A stretch of 42,139 bases of DNA from Streptomyces sp. H27-H5 (GCF_026627505.1 NZ_JAPNLK010000074.1:1-42139); one strand, 5' to 3'. Positions 30,135 to 40,681 are shown, counted from the stretch's first letter. Made by a program: numbers and translations. Notes: generated by a model from the letters alone, not told the origin.

Positions 30135-31697
30135 ATGAGCACCGAGACAGCCAAGGCATCGCCCGAAAGAGAGAACGGGCCCGTACAAGAAGAGCGGAAC
30201 GACACCCTCCTTACCGACGCATCCGGCGCCTCAGGCGCCTCAGAGGCCGCCGTCGCCGCTGCCTCCCCCGGGGACCGCCGCCGCTGGCTGGCGCTCGCCA
30301 TCGTGATGACCGCGGCCTTCATGGACCTCGTCGACGTCACGATCGTCAACATCGCGATACCCACCATGCGCGCGAACTTCGGTGCCTCCACCAGCGCGAT
30401 CCAGTGGATCACCGCCGGGTACGCGCTCGCCTTCGCCGCCGGCCTCATCACCGGCGGCCGTCTCGGTGACATCTACGGCCGCAAGCGCGTCTTCCTCCTC
30501 GGCATCGCCGGTTTCACCGCCGCCTCGCTGCTCTGCGGCATCGCCGCCAACCCCTCCATGCTCGTCGCCTCCCGCGTCCTCCAGGGCGCCATGGCGGCCC
30601 TGATGGTCCCGCAGGTCCTGGCGATCATCCACGTCACCTTCCCGCCGCACGAGCGCGGCAAGGTCTTCGGCATGTTCGGCGCGATCGTCGGCCTCGGCGC
30701 CGTCTCGGGCCCGATGCTCGGCGCGCTGCTCACCGAGTGGAACCTGTTCGACCTCGAATGGCGCCCGATCTTCCTGATCAACCTGCCCGTCGGCATCGCC
30801 GGCGTGCTCCTGGGGCGCAAGTTCATCACCGAGTCCAAGGCCCCGAAGGCGCTGCGCCTCGACCTGGTCGGCGTCGTGCTCGCCACCCTGGCCCTGGTCA
30901 TGCTGATCTTCCCGCTCACCCACGGCCGGGAGAACGACTGGCCGCTGTGGGGCTTCGTCTGCATGATCCTCTCGCCGGTGGTCTTCGCGGGCTTCATCGC
31001 GTACGAGAAGCACAAGATCCGCAAGGACGGCTCCCCGCTCGTGGAACTGTCCCTCTTCAAGGTCAAGAGCTTCGCGGGCGGCATCGCCGTCCAGCTGACC
31101 TTCGGCATCGCGACCGGCATCTTCTTCCTGGTCTGGACGCTGTACATGCAGATGGGCCTCGGCTGGAGCGCCCTGCGCGCCGGCACCACCGGCATCCCCT
31201 TCTCCATCGCCGTCTCGGTCGCCGCGGGCATGTCCGTGCAGAAGCTCGTACCGCGCTTCGGCCGCAAGGTGCTCCAGGCCGGTGCGCTCACCATGGCCGC
31301 GGGTCTGCTCCTCTACATCTGGGAGTCCGACCGCTACGGCATGGAGATCGCCTCCTGGCAGATGGCCGCCCCGCTGGTCGTCATGGGCATCGGCATGGGC
31401 CTGATCGTCGCGCCGCTGACCGACACCGTGCTCTCGCAGGTGCCGCGCGAGCACGCCGGGTCGGCCTCCGGCCTGATCAACACCACCGGTCAGATGGGCA
31501 ACGCGCTGGGCCTGGGTCTGACGTCGGTCGTCTTCTTCGGGCTGATCGACGACGACCGGGTCCTCGGCGCCCCGTACGTCGAGGCCTTCCGCGGCGCGCT
31601 GTGGTGGGTCGCGGCGGTCCTGGTCCTGATCTTCGCGGTGATGTTCATGCTCCCGCGCAAGGCGGTCCCGATGGAGGAGCGCGAAGGCGCCCACTAG
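30135..31697 (+). CDS. DHA2-type MFS transporter
   Basis: 520 aa from ATG 30135. A polar N-terminus of about 50 residues (Ser/Ala/Glu-rich) precedes about 14 helices. Motifs include VDVTIVNIAIPTM in TM1, GGRLGDIYGRKRVF (motif A) and SRVLQGAMAALMVPQVLA (motif C region). It is a proton-driven exporter with unknown substrate. It is divergent from the WYL regulator and probably under its control. It is not closely similar to the exporter at 25.1-26.6 kb, so the two are unlikely to be a recent duplication. Confidence 0.92.
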   Translation: MSTETAKASPERENGPVQEERNDTLLTDASGASGASEAAVAAASPGDRRRWLALAIVMTAAFMDLVDVTIVNIAIPTMRANFGASTSAIQWITAGYALAFAAGLITGGRLGDIYGRKRVFLLGIAGFTAASLLCGIAANPSMLVASRVLQGAMAALMVPQVLAIIHVTFPPHERGKVFGMFGAIVGLGAVSGPMLGALLTEWNLFDLEWRPIFLINLPVGIAGVLLGRKFITESKAPKALRLDLVGVVLATLALVMLIFPLTHGRENDWPLWGFVCMILSPVVFAGFIAYEKHKIRKDGSPLVELSLFKVKSFAGGIAVQLTFGIATGIFFLVWTLYMQMGLGWSALRAGTTGIPFSIAVSVAAGMSVQKLVPRFGRKVLQAGALTMAAGLLLYIWESDRYGMEIASWQMAAPLVVMGIGMGLIVAPLTDTVLSQVPREHAGSASGLINTTGQMGNALGLGLTSVVFFGLIDDDRVLGAPYVEAFRGALWWVAAVLVLIFAVMFMLPRKAVPMEEREGAH

Positions 31698-31755
31698 CCG
31701 CGGGGCAACGCACCGCGACGCACCGAACAACACCGCGTCGCACCGCGACGCACAC

Positions 31756-31800
31756 ACGGGCATGTCCGCTCCGAGAGAGCGGGCATGCCCGTTTGTTTTG
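31756..31800 (+). terminator. Terminator after the MFS gene
   Basis: A 15-bp stem ACGGGCATGTCCGCT / AGCGGGCATGCCCGT with one G-U and a 7-nt loop is followed by TTGTTTTG. It is a strong intrinsic terminator for this genus. Confidence 0.85.
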
Positions 31801-31829
31801 TTTTCGAGCCCCAGTTTGTTTTGTTTTCG
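31791..31829. promoter_or_regulatory. Two 16-bp direct repeats upstream of deoR, probable operators
   Basis: GTTTGTTTTGTTTTCG at 31791-31806 is repeated exactly at 31814-31829, a 23-bp shift of about two helical turns. T-rich direct repeats are unusual in this genome and typical of DeoR-family binding sites in sugar operons. The first copy overlaps the T-tract of the preceding terminator. Autoregulation of the fru operon is inferred. Confidence 0.65.
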
Positions 31830-31904
31830 GAGAAAATTGGGCGTACCGTGCAAGGGAACACACACAGTCGGGCATTCGACGGACGTGAACGGACCTGAAT
31901 CCAC

Positions 31905-32666
31905 GTGTACGCACCTGAGCGCCAGCAAGAGATCCTCCGCCTCGCCCGCGAGGTCGGCCGGGTCGACGTCCTCTCCCTCGCCGACCGCTTCCAGGTCACG
32001 GCCGAGACGGTGCGACGCGACCTGACCGCCCTCGACCGGGCCGGCCTGGTCCGACGGGTGCACGGCGGGGCCATACCGGCCGGCCGCCTCGACTTCGAAC
32101 CGGACCTCACCGAGCGCGAGGCCACCGCCGCCGACGAGAAGGACCGCATCGCGTCCGCCGCTCTCGCCGAACTGCCCGACGGCGGCAGCGTCATCCTCGA
32201 CGCGGGCAGCACCGTCTCCCGGCTCGCGGCCGCCATCCCCGTCGAGTCGGCGCTGACCGTGGTCACGCACGCCCTGCCCGCCGCCGCCCGGCTCGCGGAC
32301 CACACCGGCGTCGACCTCCACCTCGTGGGCGGCCGGGTCCGCCACCGCACCCGCGCCGCCGTCGACGCCTGGGCCCTGCGCGCGTACGGGGAGATCCGTG
32401 CGGACGTCCTCTTCCTCGCGACCAACGGCTTCACCCCGGACGGCGGTCTGACCACTCCCGACCTCGCCGAGGCCGCCGTCAAGAGCGCCGCCATGGCGGC
32501 GGCCCGCCGCGTGGTCCTGCTCACCGACTCCTCGAAGGCCGGGCAGGAGCACTTCGCGCGCTTCGGCGCCTTCGCGGACATCGACCTCCTCATCACGGAC
32601 ACGGGGCTCGACCCCGCTCACAAGGCGGCGATCGAGGCCGCCGGTACGGAAGTTGCGCTCGTATGA
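31905..32666 (+). CDS. DeoR/GlpR family regulator of the fructose operon
   Basis: 253 aa from GTG 31905. The DeoR HTH is at 1-57 (YAPERQQEILRLAREVGRVD, LADRFQVTAETVRRDLTAL), and the joint RRVHGGAIP is characteristic. The effector domain of phosphosugar type (ILDAGSTVSRLAAAI; ATNGFTPDGGLTTPDL) is complete. It overlaps fruK by ATGA, so it is the first gene of the operon. The expected effector is fructose-1-phosphate, by analogy with FruR proteins of this type. Confidence 0.9.
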   Translation: MYAPERQQEILRLAREVGRVDVLSLADRFQVTAETVRRDLTALDRAGLVRRVHGGAIPAGRLDFEPDLTEREATAADEKDRIASAALAELPDGGSVILDAGSTVSRLAAAIPVESALTVVTHALPAAARLADHTGVDLHLVGGRVRHRTRAAVDAWALRAYGEIRADVLFLATNGFTPDGGLTTPDLAEAAVKSAAMAAARRVVLLTDSSKAGQEHFARFGAFADIDLLITDTGLDPAHKAAIEAAGTEVALV

Positions 32667-33613
32667 TCCTCACCGTCACGCCCAACCCCTCCCTCGACCG
32701 GACCTACGAGGTCCCCTCGCTCGGCCGGGGCGACGTCCTGCGCGCCACCGGAGACCGGGTCGACCCGGGCGGCAAGGGCGTCAACGTCTCCCGCGCCGTC
32801 GCGGCCGCGGGCGTCCGCACGACCGCGGTCCTCCCGCTCGGCGGCGCCCCCGGCGCACTGATCGCCGAACTGCTGGGCGCGCAGGGCGTGGACGTGACGG
32901 CCGTCTCCATCGCCGGACAGACCCGCTCCAACATCTCCCTCGCCGAACCCGACGGCACCCTCACGAAGATCAACGCCCCGGGTCCGGAACTCGCCCCGGA
33001 GGAGTCGGCGTTGCTCCTGGAGACGGTCCGCACCCACGACGGCAGCCCCGCCTGGATCGCCTGCTGCGGCAGCCTGCCGCGCGGCCTGCGCCCCGAGTGG
33101 TACGCCGAACTGGTCGCCCGGGCCCACGAAGCGGGTGCCCGGATCGCCCTGGACACCTCCGGCCCGGCGCTCCTCGCGGCCCTCCCGGCCCGCCCCGACG
33201 TCATCAAGCCGAACGTCCACGAACTCGCCGCCGCGGTCGGCCGCCCGCTGGCCACCCTGGGCGACGTGCTCGACGCCGCCCGGGAACTGCGGGCCCTGGG
33301 CGCGCGGGCGGTACTGGCCTCCCTCGGAGCCGACGGCCAACTGCTGGTCGCCGCCGAGGGTGACCATTACGGCACCGCCCCGGCCGCCGATATCCGCAGC
33401 AACGTCGGGGCGGGCGACGCCTCCCTGGCCGGCTTCCTGATCGCCGGCGGCACCGGCCCCGCGGCCCTCGCCTCGGCCTTGGCCCACGGCGCGGCCGCCG
33501 TGCAACTGCCCGGCAGCGCCATGCCGACCCCCGCCGACCTGCGCCCCGACGCGGTCCGCGTGACCCGAGACCTGCCGCTCGACCTCCCCCTGACCGAACC
33601 CGCCGCGGTCTGA
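32663..33613 (+). CDS. fruK: 1-phosphofructokinase
   Basis: 316 aa; ATG overlaps the deoR stop. PfkB family: N-terminal TVTPNPSLDRTYEV, GGKGVNVSRA (signature 1 region), KPNVHEL, and the catalytic NVGAGDASLAGFL with Asp252. It phosphorylates fructose-1-phosphate, the product of the PTS permease encoded next, to fructose-1,6-bisphosphate. Length and motifs are complete. Confidence 0.95.
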   Translation: MILTVTPNPSLDRTYEVPSLGRGDVLRATGDRVDPGGKGVNVSRAVAAAGVRTTAVLPLGGAPGALIAELLGAQGVDVTAVSIAGQTRSNISLAEPDGTLTKINAPGPELAPEESALLLETVRTHDGSPAWIACCGSLPRGLRPEWYAELVARAHEAGARIALDTSGPALLAALPARPDVIKPNVHELAAAVGRPLATLGDVLDAARELRALGARAVLASLGADGQLLVAAEGDHYGTAPAADIRSNVGAGDASLAGFLIAGGTGPAALASALAHGAAAVQLPGSAMPTPADLRPDAVRVTRDLPLDLPLTEPAAV

Positions 33614-33633
33614 AGCGTGCGAAGGAGCCCGCG

Positions 33634-35703
<2,070 letters not shown>

Positions 35704-35719
35704 CCCGGCCGCCCCCGCC

Positions 35720-36490
35720 TCACCGAACCCGCGCGCGGAGCTCCATGGCTCCGCGCGCGGTGGTCTCGCTCTCGTAGACCTCGCACATGTGCCGCCCGTC
35801 CGGCGTCGCCGTGTGCTCGACCTCCCACAGGCTGACCTCGGACCCGTCCAGCAGGACGAACGCGTGCTCGTACAGGCTGAATCCCGCGTCCCGCCCGGAC
35901 GTCAGGCTCCGCCTCCCGCCGAACGCCTGGGTGATCTGGTGCGCGTACGCGGACCGCAGCCGCTCCGCCAACCGCTCGCCCGGGCGATCCACGTTCTCCG
36001 CGCGCCGCAGCACCCGCCGGGCGTGGTCGGCGGACTGCTCCACCGTGTACTCCCGGTGCCGCAGCGAGGGGCCCGGAGCCGTGAACAGCGCGCCGAGCGC
36101 CGCCATGTCGTCGGCCGACCCGCCCCCGGCCGGGGACGCCGCGAGGTCCCGGGCCACCCGCGCGGGAACCTCCCCGAAGAGCCGGGTCACGGCCATGCAG
36201 AGGTCCGACTTGTTCGCGAACACCTCGTGCCGGACGGCCCGGTCACCCTCCTGCCGGTACGCCAACTCCCACAGCGACTCCGAACCCCCGTCGGCCAGCA
36301 GGTACGTGTGCCAGTGGGTCTCCCGCCACAGCCCCGCCGACGGGCTGTGGTGCGTGGTGGACAGCGAGGAGCTGTGGGCGAGCGCCGTCCCGAGGCGTTC
36401 GACCAGGAGGTCCGGCAGATCGAAGGAGTTGAGGGCGCGGCCCAGGAGTCGATCGAGGTGCGCCTCGGTTGTCTCGTACGGATCGCTCAA
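35720..36490 (-). CDS. DUF6227-type conserved Streptomyces protein
   Basis: 256 aa, starting MSDPYETTEAHLDRLLGRAL; the same start and NSFDLPD segment recall the DUF6227 family of Streptomyces, whose function is unknown. It is soluble, with no signal peptide, and has two similar-looking beta-rich segments (HWHTYLLADGGSESLWEL and YEHAFVLLDGSEVSLWEV) that suggest an internal duplication. It converges with fruA, with only 16 bp between the stops. Confidence 0.75.
   Translation of the reverse strand: MSDPYETTEAHLDRLLGRALNSFDLPDLLVERLGTALAHSSSLSTTHHSPSAGLWRETHWHTYLLADGGSESLWELAYRQEGDRAVRHEVFANKSDLCMAVTRLFGEVPARVARDLAASPAGGGSADDMAALGALFTAPGPSLRHREYTVEQSADHARRVLRRAENVDRPGERLAERLRSAYAHQITQAFGGRRSLTSGRDAGFSLYEHAFVLLDGSEVSLWEVEHTATPDGRHMCEVYESETTARGAMELRARVR
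35729..35760. terminator. Hairpin at the convergent fruA/DUF6227 junction
   Basis: A perfect 13-bp stem CCGCGCGCGGAGC / GCTCCGCGCGCGG with loop TCCATG lies inside the last codons of the DUF6227 gene. It is 25 bp past the fruA stop and is placed to terminate fruA transcripts. Confidence 0.55.
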
Positions 36491-36682
36491 GGTGGGTCTC
36501 CAGGCCGTCGCAGCTTGTCACTTCGCAGAAGCTCAACGTAACGCCTGGCTCTGACATCACGTCCGGGGTTCGGTAAAACGTCCGGGAAGCATCGGGGGTT
36601 CCCGCCACCCCTTCAGGTCAACTTGTGTACGAATAGGCATGATTGGACCCGGTCTGGGGCATGGCGCGCGACCATGGGTCCC

Positions 36683-37324
36683 ATGGCAACGAACACAGTG
36701 GGCGTCCCGCGGCAGCAGGGTCGCCCCGACACCCGACGCGAGGATCGACCCGACGCCCCCGGAAGGGGGTTGGCGTGGCTGCTCGTGCTCACGGGGGCCG
36801 CCGGAGTGCTGGCCTCCTGGGTCATCACCCTCGACAAGTTCCTCCTGCTGGAGGACCCGAACTTCAAGCCCGCCTGCAGCCTCAACCCCGTGGTCTCCTG
36901 CGGCAGCGTGATGAAGAGCGACCAGGCGGCCGCCTTCGGCTTCCCCAATCCCATGCTGGGGTTGGCGGCGTACGCGGTCGTGGTCTGCGTGGGCATGGGC
37001 CTGCTGGCCGGCGCCCACTACCGGGGCTGGTTCTGGCTCGGCCTGAACGCGGGCACCCTCTTCGGCACCGTCTTCTGCGGCTGGCTGATGGTCCAGTCCC
37101 TCTACGAGATCAACGCGCTCTGCCTGTGGTGCTGTCTCGCCTGGGTGGCGACGCTGCTGATGTTCTGGGCGGTCACCGCCCACACCGTCGCCGCGGGCAT
37201 CCTTCCCGCGCCGGGCCCGGTACGGGGGTTCTTCACCGAATTCGGCTGGGCCCCGCCCGCGTTGCACCTCGGCGTGATCGGCATGCTGATCCTGACCCGG
37301 TGGTGGGAGTTCTGGACGAGCTGA
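36683..37324 (+). CDS. Vitamin K epoxide reductase (VKOR) family membrane protein
   Basis: 213 aa from ATG 36683 (MATNTVGVPRQQG); ATG 36674 is also possible and neither has a strong ribosome-binding site. Four to five membrane helices. The active-site CLWC (Cys147, Cys150) and the loop cysteines Cys65 and Cys73 (ACSLNPVVSCGSV) are present, as in bacterial VKOR homologues. Those reoxidise a DsbA-like thiol oxidase with quinone to form disulfides outside the membrane. No thioredoxin-like partner is fused or adjacent. Disulfide-bearing chaplins are encoded just downstream. Confidence 0.9.
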   Translation: MATNTVGVPRQQGRPDTRREDRPDAPGRGLAWLLVLTGAAGVLASWVITLDKFLLLEDPNFKPACSLNPVVSCGSVMKSDQAAAFGFPNPMLGLAAYAVVVCVGMGLLAGAHYRGWFWLGLNAGTLFGTVFCGWLMVQSLYEINALCLWCCLAWVATLLMFWAVTAHTVAAGILPAPGPVRGFFTEFGWAPPALHLGVIGMLILTRWWEFWTS

Positions 37325-37340
37325 CGGCTGACGACGTGCA

Positions 37341-37373
37341 AGGGCCCCGGCAGCTGGTGGCTGCCGGGGCCCT
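37341..37373. terminator. Bidirectional terminator between VKOR and rodlin genes
   Basis: A perfect 14-bp stem AGGGCCCCGGCAGC / GCTGCCGGGGCCCT with a 5-nt loop lies between converging genes and can serve both. Confidence 0.8.
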
Positions 37374-37424
37374 CGTCACACCGCTCCACGGGCACCGCGG
37401 CCCGGACATGAGGGGGAGCGGAGA

Positions 37425-37835
37425 TCAGCTGCCGAGGGAGCCGTTGCCGGACAGGACCGGGATGTTGTCCAGGATGTGCGAGAGCGGCTCGTCGCCCTTG
37501 GCCTGGGTGGAGTTCTCGGTGCACTGCTGGTTCTGCGGGTTGGACAGGACGTTGATGTCCTGGACACCGATGTTGAGCAGGGCAATCAGCGACTGGGCGT
37601 TGACCTTGGCCGGCAGGCCGATGCAGGGCTTGTTCAGGGTGCCCTGGACCAGGCCGAGCTGCGGGCTCAGGTCGCCGCTGGTCTTCTGGTTGCCGTAGAT
37701 CTGCGAGGCACCGTTGCCGTTGACGGTGTTGATCCCGTTGTCGTTGCCGATGGCCATGGCCGGGGCGGCGGCAGCAGCGCCCGCGCCGACGGCAACGGCG
37801 GAAACCGCGGCGGCGGTCATGATCTTCTTGAGCAT
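37425..37835 (-). CDS. Rodlin
   Basis: 136 aa from the second of two adjacent ATGs (37835, MLKKIMTAAAVS), which is better spaced from AAAGGA than ATG 37838. A signal peptide ends at about AMA-IGNDNG. The mature part has rodlin hallmarks: NGNGASQIYGN, DLSPQLGLVQGTLNKPC, VQDINVLSNPQNQQC and ENSTQAKGDEPLSHIL. Rodlins (RdlA/RdlB) align chaplin fibrils into the rodlet layer of aerial hyphae and spores. A paralogue lies at 41.3-41.7 kb. Upstream is a BldN-like promoter. Confidence 0.93.
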   Translation of the reverse strand: MLKKIMTAAAVSAVAVGAGAAAAAPAMAIGNDNGINTVNGNGASQIYGNQKTSGDLSPQLGLVQGTLNKPCIGLPAKVNAQSLIALLNIGVQDINVLSNPQNQQCTENSTQAKGDEPLSHILDNIPVLSGNGSLGS

Positions 37836-37881
37836 CATTGGTCCTTTTGTCGCACGAGTGCCCGCTAGTGGAGCGCCCTGA

Positions 37882-37909
37882 TCAACTGCCCGGTGCCTGG
37901 TTGGTTCCG
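37882..37909 (-). promoter_or_regulatory. Candidate BldN promoter of the first rodlin gene
   Basis: On the minus strand CGGAAC (-35) and AGTTGA (-10) are 16 bp apart, close to the BldN consensus CGTAAC-N16-CGTTGA. The site lies 47 bp before the ATG, in the same place as the site before the second rodlin gene. Confidence 0.45.
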
Positions 37910-38114
37910 CTGCTTCACTCAAACGGCCCGCTTGGGGCGCGCTTTTCCCCAACCCGGGTGAGGCGGCTCCGGACGCGTGCGCGAAGGCCGTACGCAGCCC
38001 TCAGTGGGTGGGGTCGGCGGCGGTGTTCCGGTTGCGGAGCGTACGAGGTGTTCGCACGGTGGGTAAGGAAGCGGATCGCTCGGGTCCGCATTCGTGCGAC
38101 CAGAAGGAAGATTC

Positions 38115-38579
38115 ATGCACCGCAAGAAGTCGTTCCGCGCCCGCGTCCTCGTCCCCTCTGCCCTCGCGGTCACCATACTGTCCGGCGCGGTCGCCCCCGC
38201 GAGCGCCGCCGACAGCGGCGCGGGCGCGGCTCTCACGCGACGCGTGGAAGCCGTACAGGAACAGATCGAAGCCATCGAGGCCCGCGCGGCCGCAGGCCCG
38301 ATCGACGATCTGCTCGCCACGCTCCGTACGACGCTGGAGGGGCTGCTCAAGTCCCTGGAGGGCCTGTTGCCGGCCGGGGTGAAGCTGCCGCCGATCCAAC
38401 TGCCCACGCTGCCCGCGCTGCCGGAGATCCCGACCGTCCCGCAGGTTCCGGTGGAGATCCCCAAGCTCCCGGAGATCCCCGCGGTGCCCGCTGCCCCGGC
38501 GGTGCCCGCGGTGCCGGCCGTCCCCGCCCTGCCGGTGAACCTGGTGCCCGACATCCCGGACGTCCCCGACGTGCCGTAG
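38115..38579 (+). CDS. Secreted protein with coiled-coil and proline-every-third-residue tail
   Basis: 154 aa from ATG 38115 behind GAAGGAAG. The signal peptide runs MHRKKSFRARVLVPSALAV to about APASA-ADS. Residues 35-85 are helical (RRVEAVQEQIEAIEARAAAG, LLKSLEGLLPAG). The last 65 residues are PxxP repeats (LPTLPALPEIPTVPQVPVEI, AVPAVPAVPALP), which favour a polyproline-type extended rod. No known family is recognised. Its setting among rodlin and chaplin genes suggests a cell-surface role. Confidence 0.75.
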   Translation: MHRKKSFRARVLVPSALAVTILSGAVAPASAADSGAGAALTRRVEAVQEQIEAIEARAAAGPIDDLLATLRTTLEGLLKSLEGLLPAGVKLPPIQLPTLPALPEIPTVPQVPVEIPKLPEIPAVPAAPAVPAVPAVPALPVNLVPDIPDVPDVP

Positions 38580-38746
38580 GCGTCGAGGCGGCGGCGCGGG
38601 GCGGCCCGGGAGGGCGCCGTGGTTACGACTATTGGGCTGAACAGGTCTGATTAGGTGCCCACCCGTGTCGTTTGGGAACCAGAACCGTTTCGCTCGGTGT
38701 GAGCCCCGGGATCGGGGCAGGACGTCGAAGAGAAGGTGCACTTCCC

Positions 38747-38989
38747 ATGAACTCTGCTGCCAAGAAGGCCGCCGTGGCCCTGGCCTCCGCTGGTCTCGCT
38801 GTGGCCGGTGCCGCGGGCGCCGCTTCCGCCGACTCCGCGGCCGAGGGCGCGGCCGTGGGTTCCCCCGGTGTCCTCTCGGGCAACCTGGCCCAGGTGCCGG
38901 TCCACATCCCGGTCAACGTCTGCGGCAACTCGGTCGACGTCATCGGCCTGCTGAACCCCGCGTTCGGCAACGTCTGCGTCAACGACTGA
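38747..38989 (+). CDS. Short chaplin
   Basis: 80 aa from ATG 38747 (MNSAAKKAAVALASAGLAVA), with GAAGAGAAGG upstream. After signal cleavage near ASA-DSA the mature part is one chaplin domain: AVGSPGVLSGNLAQVPVHIP, VNVCGNSVDVIGLLNPAFGN, then a second Cys. The two Cys form the intradomain disulfide known in chaplins. Short chaplins (ChpD-H) self-assemble into amphipathic amyloid fibrils that lower surface tension. Confidence 0.95.
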   Translation: MNSAAKKAAVALASAGLAVAGAAGAASADSAAEGAAVGSPGVLSGNLAQVPVHIPVNVCGNSVDVIGLLNPAFGNVCVND

Positions 38990-39048
38990 CGTCAGTCGAT
39001 CTCATGACTGTGGGCGCCCCGGCCTCGCCGGTGGCGCCCACGGTCATG
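38983..39048 (+). terminator. Palindrome and terminator hairpin after the short chaplin
   Basis: A perfect 16-bp palindrome CGACTGACGTCAGTCG (38983-38998) covers the stop codon. It is followed by a 16-bp stem (CATGACTGTGGGCGCC 39003-39018 with 39033-39048, one G-U) and a 14-nt loop. It likely terminates the chaplin transcript. Confidence 0.6.
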
Positions 39049-39064
39049 TCGCGTCCGGTCGGAT

Positions 39065-39400
39065 TCAGCGACCGCCGTTGAGGTCCACGCCGCCGAGCAG
39101 CGGGGAGGCCTGGGTGGCGCCGTTCGCGAGCTTGAGGGTCTCGCCCGGCAGGTCGTTGCGGGCCTTGTTGACCGTCTGCACGGTGCCGACGACCTTGCCC
39201 AGGCTGTCGCCCTGCTCGGCCAGCGCCTCGTTGGGAAGGTTCTCGGTGGCGCCGGTGGCGGCCGTCAGCGCGTCACTCAGTCCCCCGGTCAGGCTCATGG
39301 GGGGCATCGCGGCCGGGGTCCCGGCGGCGAAGGAGGGGGACGCGGCGCCGAGGAGGGCCACGGAACCGGCGACGACAGCGGCGACCTTCGTGAACTTCAT
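39065..39400 (-). CDS. Small secreted protein of unknown function
   Basis: 111 aa from ATG 39400 behind AAAAGGA. Signal peptide MKFTKVAAVVAGSVALLGAA with cleavage near SFA-AGT. The mature 85 residues have no Cys and read as a Leu/Gly/Asn-rich helix (ENLPNEALAEQGDSLGKVVG). It is similar in style to small ATP-binding-free secreted proteins often found next to chaplin genes, but I do not recognise the family. It shares a promoter-sized gap with no divergent partner. Confidence 0.7.
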   Translation of the reverse strand: MKFTKVAAVVAGSVALLGAASPSFAAGTPAAMPPMSLTGGLSDALTAATGATENLPNEALAEQGDSLGKVVGTVQTVNKARNDLPGETLKLANGATQASPLLGGVDLNGGR

Positions 39401-39494
39401 TTTCGAAATCCTTTTCCAGCGGCGACCGTCGCGCCGCTTTCGACCTGGCTAACGATTCCCCGCCGATACGGAAACGCGCGAGCGAACGCGGCAA

Positions 39495-39527
39495 CGGCCG
39501 GAGAATCCACCAGGGATTCTCCGGCCG
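39495..39527 (-). terminator. Terminator of the long chaplin-like gene
   Basis: A perfect 14-bp stem CGGCCGGAGAATCC / GGATTCTCCGGCCG with a 5-nt loop lies 30 bp past the stop codon on the minus strand. Confidence 0.8.
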
Positions 39528-39556
39528 ATATTTCTTCTGATTACCGGTATTGCCGG

Positions 39557-40681
39557 TCAGGCGATACGGGACCTTCGGTACAGAATGGCGCCGCCCAGGA
39601 TCAGGGCCGTGGCGAGGGCGGCCGCGGCGGCCGATTCACCCGCTCCGGTCGCCGCCAGTTCCCGTTCCCGTGCCGCGGCCGGCGCGGGGACGGCGACCAT
39701 CGGCGGGAGGGCGGGTGCCGGAGCGGTGACCGGAGCCGGAGCCGGCGCGGGTGCCGGTACCGGGGGCAGGTGGACGGGGAGGTCGCCGGCGGGAGCGGCC
39801 GGCGGCTGGTCCGCGGGGCGTACGACCTCGGGCGCCGGGGCCGGGGCGGGGTGCGTCACGGGCATGCTGCCGCGCGGCGGCCCGGTGACCTCGTCCTCGA
39901 ACGACGGACCCGGGGCGGGCGCCGGGAGCGTCTTGGGCTGCTCCCACTCGGGCTCGGGCGCCGGAAGCGTCTGGGGCGCCTCCTGGACCGGGGCGGGCGC
40001 CTCGGGCATCGGAACCGGCTCGGGCAGCGGCTTGGGGGCAGGGTGCTCCGCGACGGGCCCCGGCAGCGGGTGCGGCTGGGGCAGCGGCCTCGGCGCCGGG
40101 GGCGCCGGGTGGGGCACCGGGGTCGGGTGCTCGGCCTGCGGGCGCGGCTCGGGGTTCGGGGGGCCGACCGGCGGGTGGCCGTCGCACTCCTCCTCCGCGC
40201 TCCCGTGGCCGCCCTGGTGGCGGGGGTCGTCGTGGCGGGCCTCGTCGTGGCGGGCCGCAGCGTGCCGGGGTGCCGCGTGCCGGGGCGCCTGCCTGCGGGG
40301 CTCTTCGTCCCGCTGCTGCGGCATCGCGTGCCGGCCGCCCTGGCGCTCGTCGAGGTAGCGCTCGAACATCGCGGCGTGCTCGGGGCTGAGGTGGCGCTCG
40401 TAGTCGTAGGCGGCGTCGGAGCCGGTGGTGGTGGCGCAGGTGTTGCCCATCGAGGGGTTGAGCGCGGCACCCCCGTCCACGCTGTTGCCGCACACGTTCG
40501 GCGCGAAGGTGATCGGTACCGAGACGCTGTTGCCGGACAGCACCCCCGGTGAGTGCGAGGCCTCGGCCATCGCCCCGGGCTGCGCGTGGGCCGCGCCGGT
40601 CGCGATCGACAGCAGGCTGGAGGCGGCCGCCGCCGTGAGCATCCCCTTGCCCAGCACCTGTCGGCTCAGTACCTGTCGCAT
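39557..40681 (-). CDS. Long, sortase-anchored protein with a single chaplin domain
   Basis: 374 aa from ATG 40681 (MRQVLSRQVLGKGMLTAAAA) behind GGAAGGA; the frame is open further upstream without a site. A signal peptide (to about AHA-QPG) precedes one chaplin domain (SPGVLSGNSVSVPITFAP, NVCGNSVDGGAALNPSMGNT, two Cys). Then come a His/Arg-rich stretch (HAAPRHAAARHDEARHDDPR), about 180 residues of Pro-rich spacer, LAATG, a hydrophobic helix and YRRSRIA. This is a class E sortase signal (LAxTG), as in long chaplins ChpA-C, but those usually carry two chaplin domains. It probably anchors chaplin fibrils to the wall. Confidence 0.88.
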   Translation of the reverse strand: MRQVLSRQVLGKGMLTAAAASSLLSIATGAAHAQPGAMAEASHSPGVLSGNSVSVPITFAPNVCGNSVDGGAALNPSMGNTCATTTGSDAAYDYERHLSPEHAAMFERYLDERQGGRHAMPQQRDEEPRRQAPRHAAPRHAAARHDEARHDDPRHQGGHGSAEEECDGHPPVGPPNPEPRPQAEHPTPVPHPAPPAPRPLPQPHPLPGPVAEHPAPKPLPEPVPMPEAPAPVQEAPQTLPAPEPEWEQPKTLPAPAPGPSFEDEVTGPPRGSMPVTHPAPAPAPEVVRPADQPPAAPAGDLPVHLPPVPAPAPAPAPVTAPAPALPPMVAVPAPAAARERELAATGAGESAAAAALATALILGGAILYRRSRIA

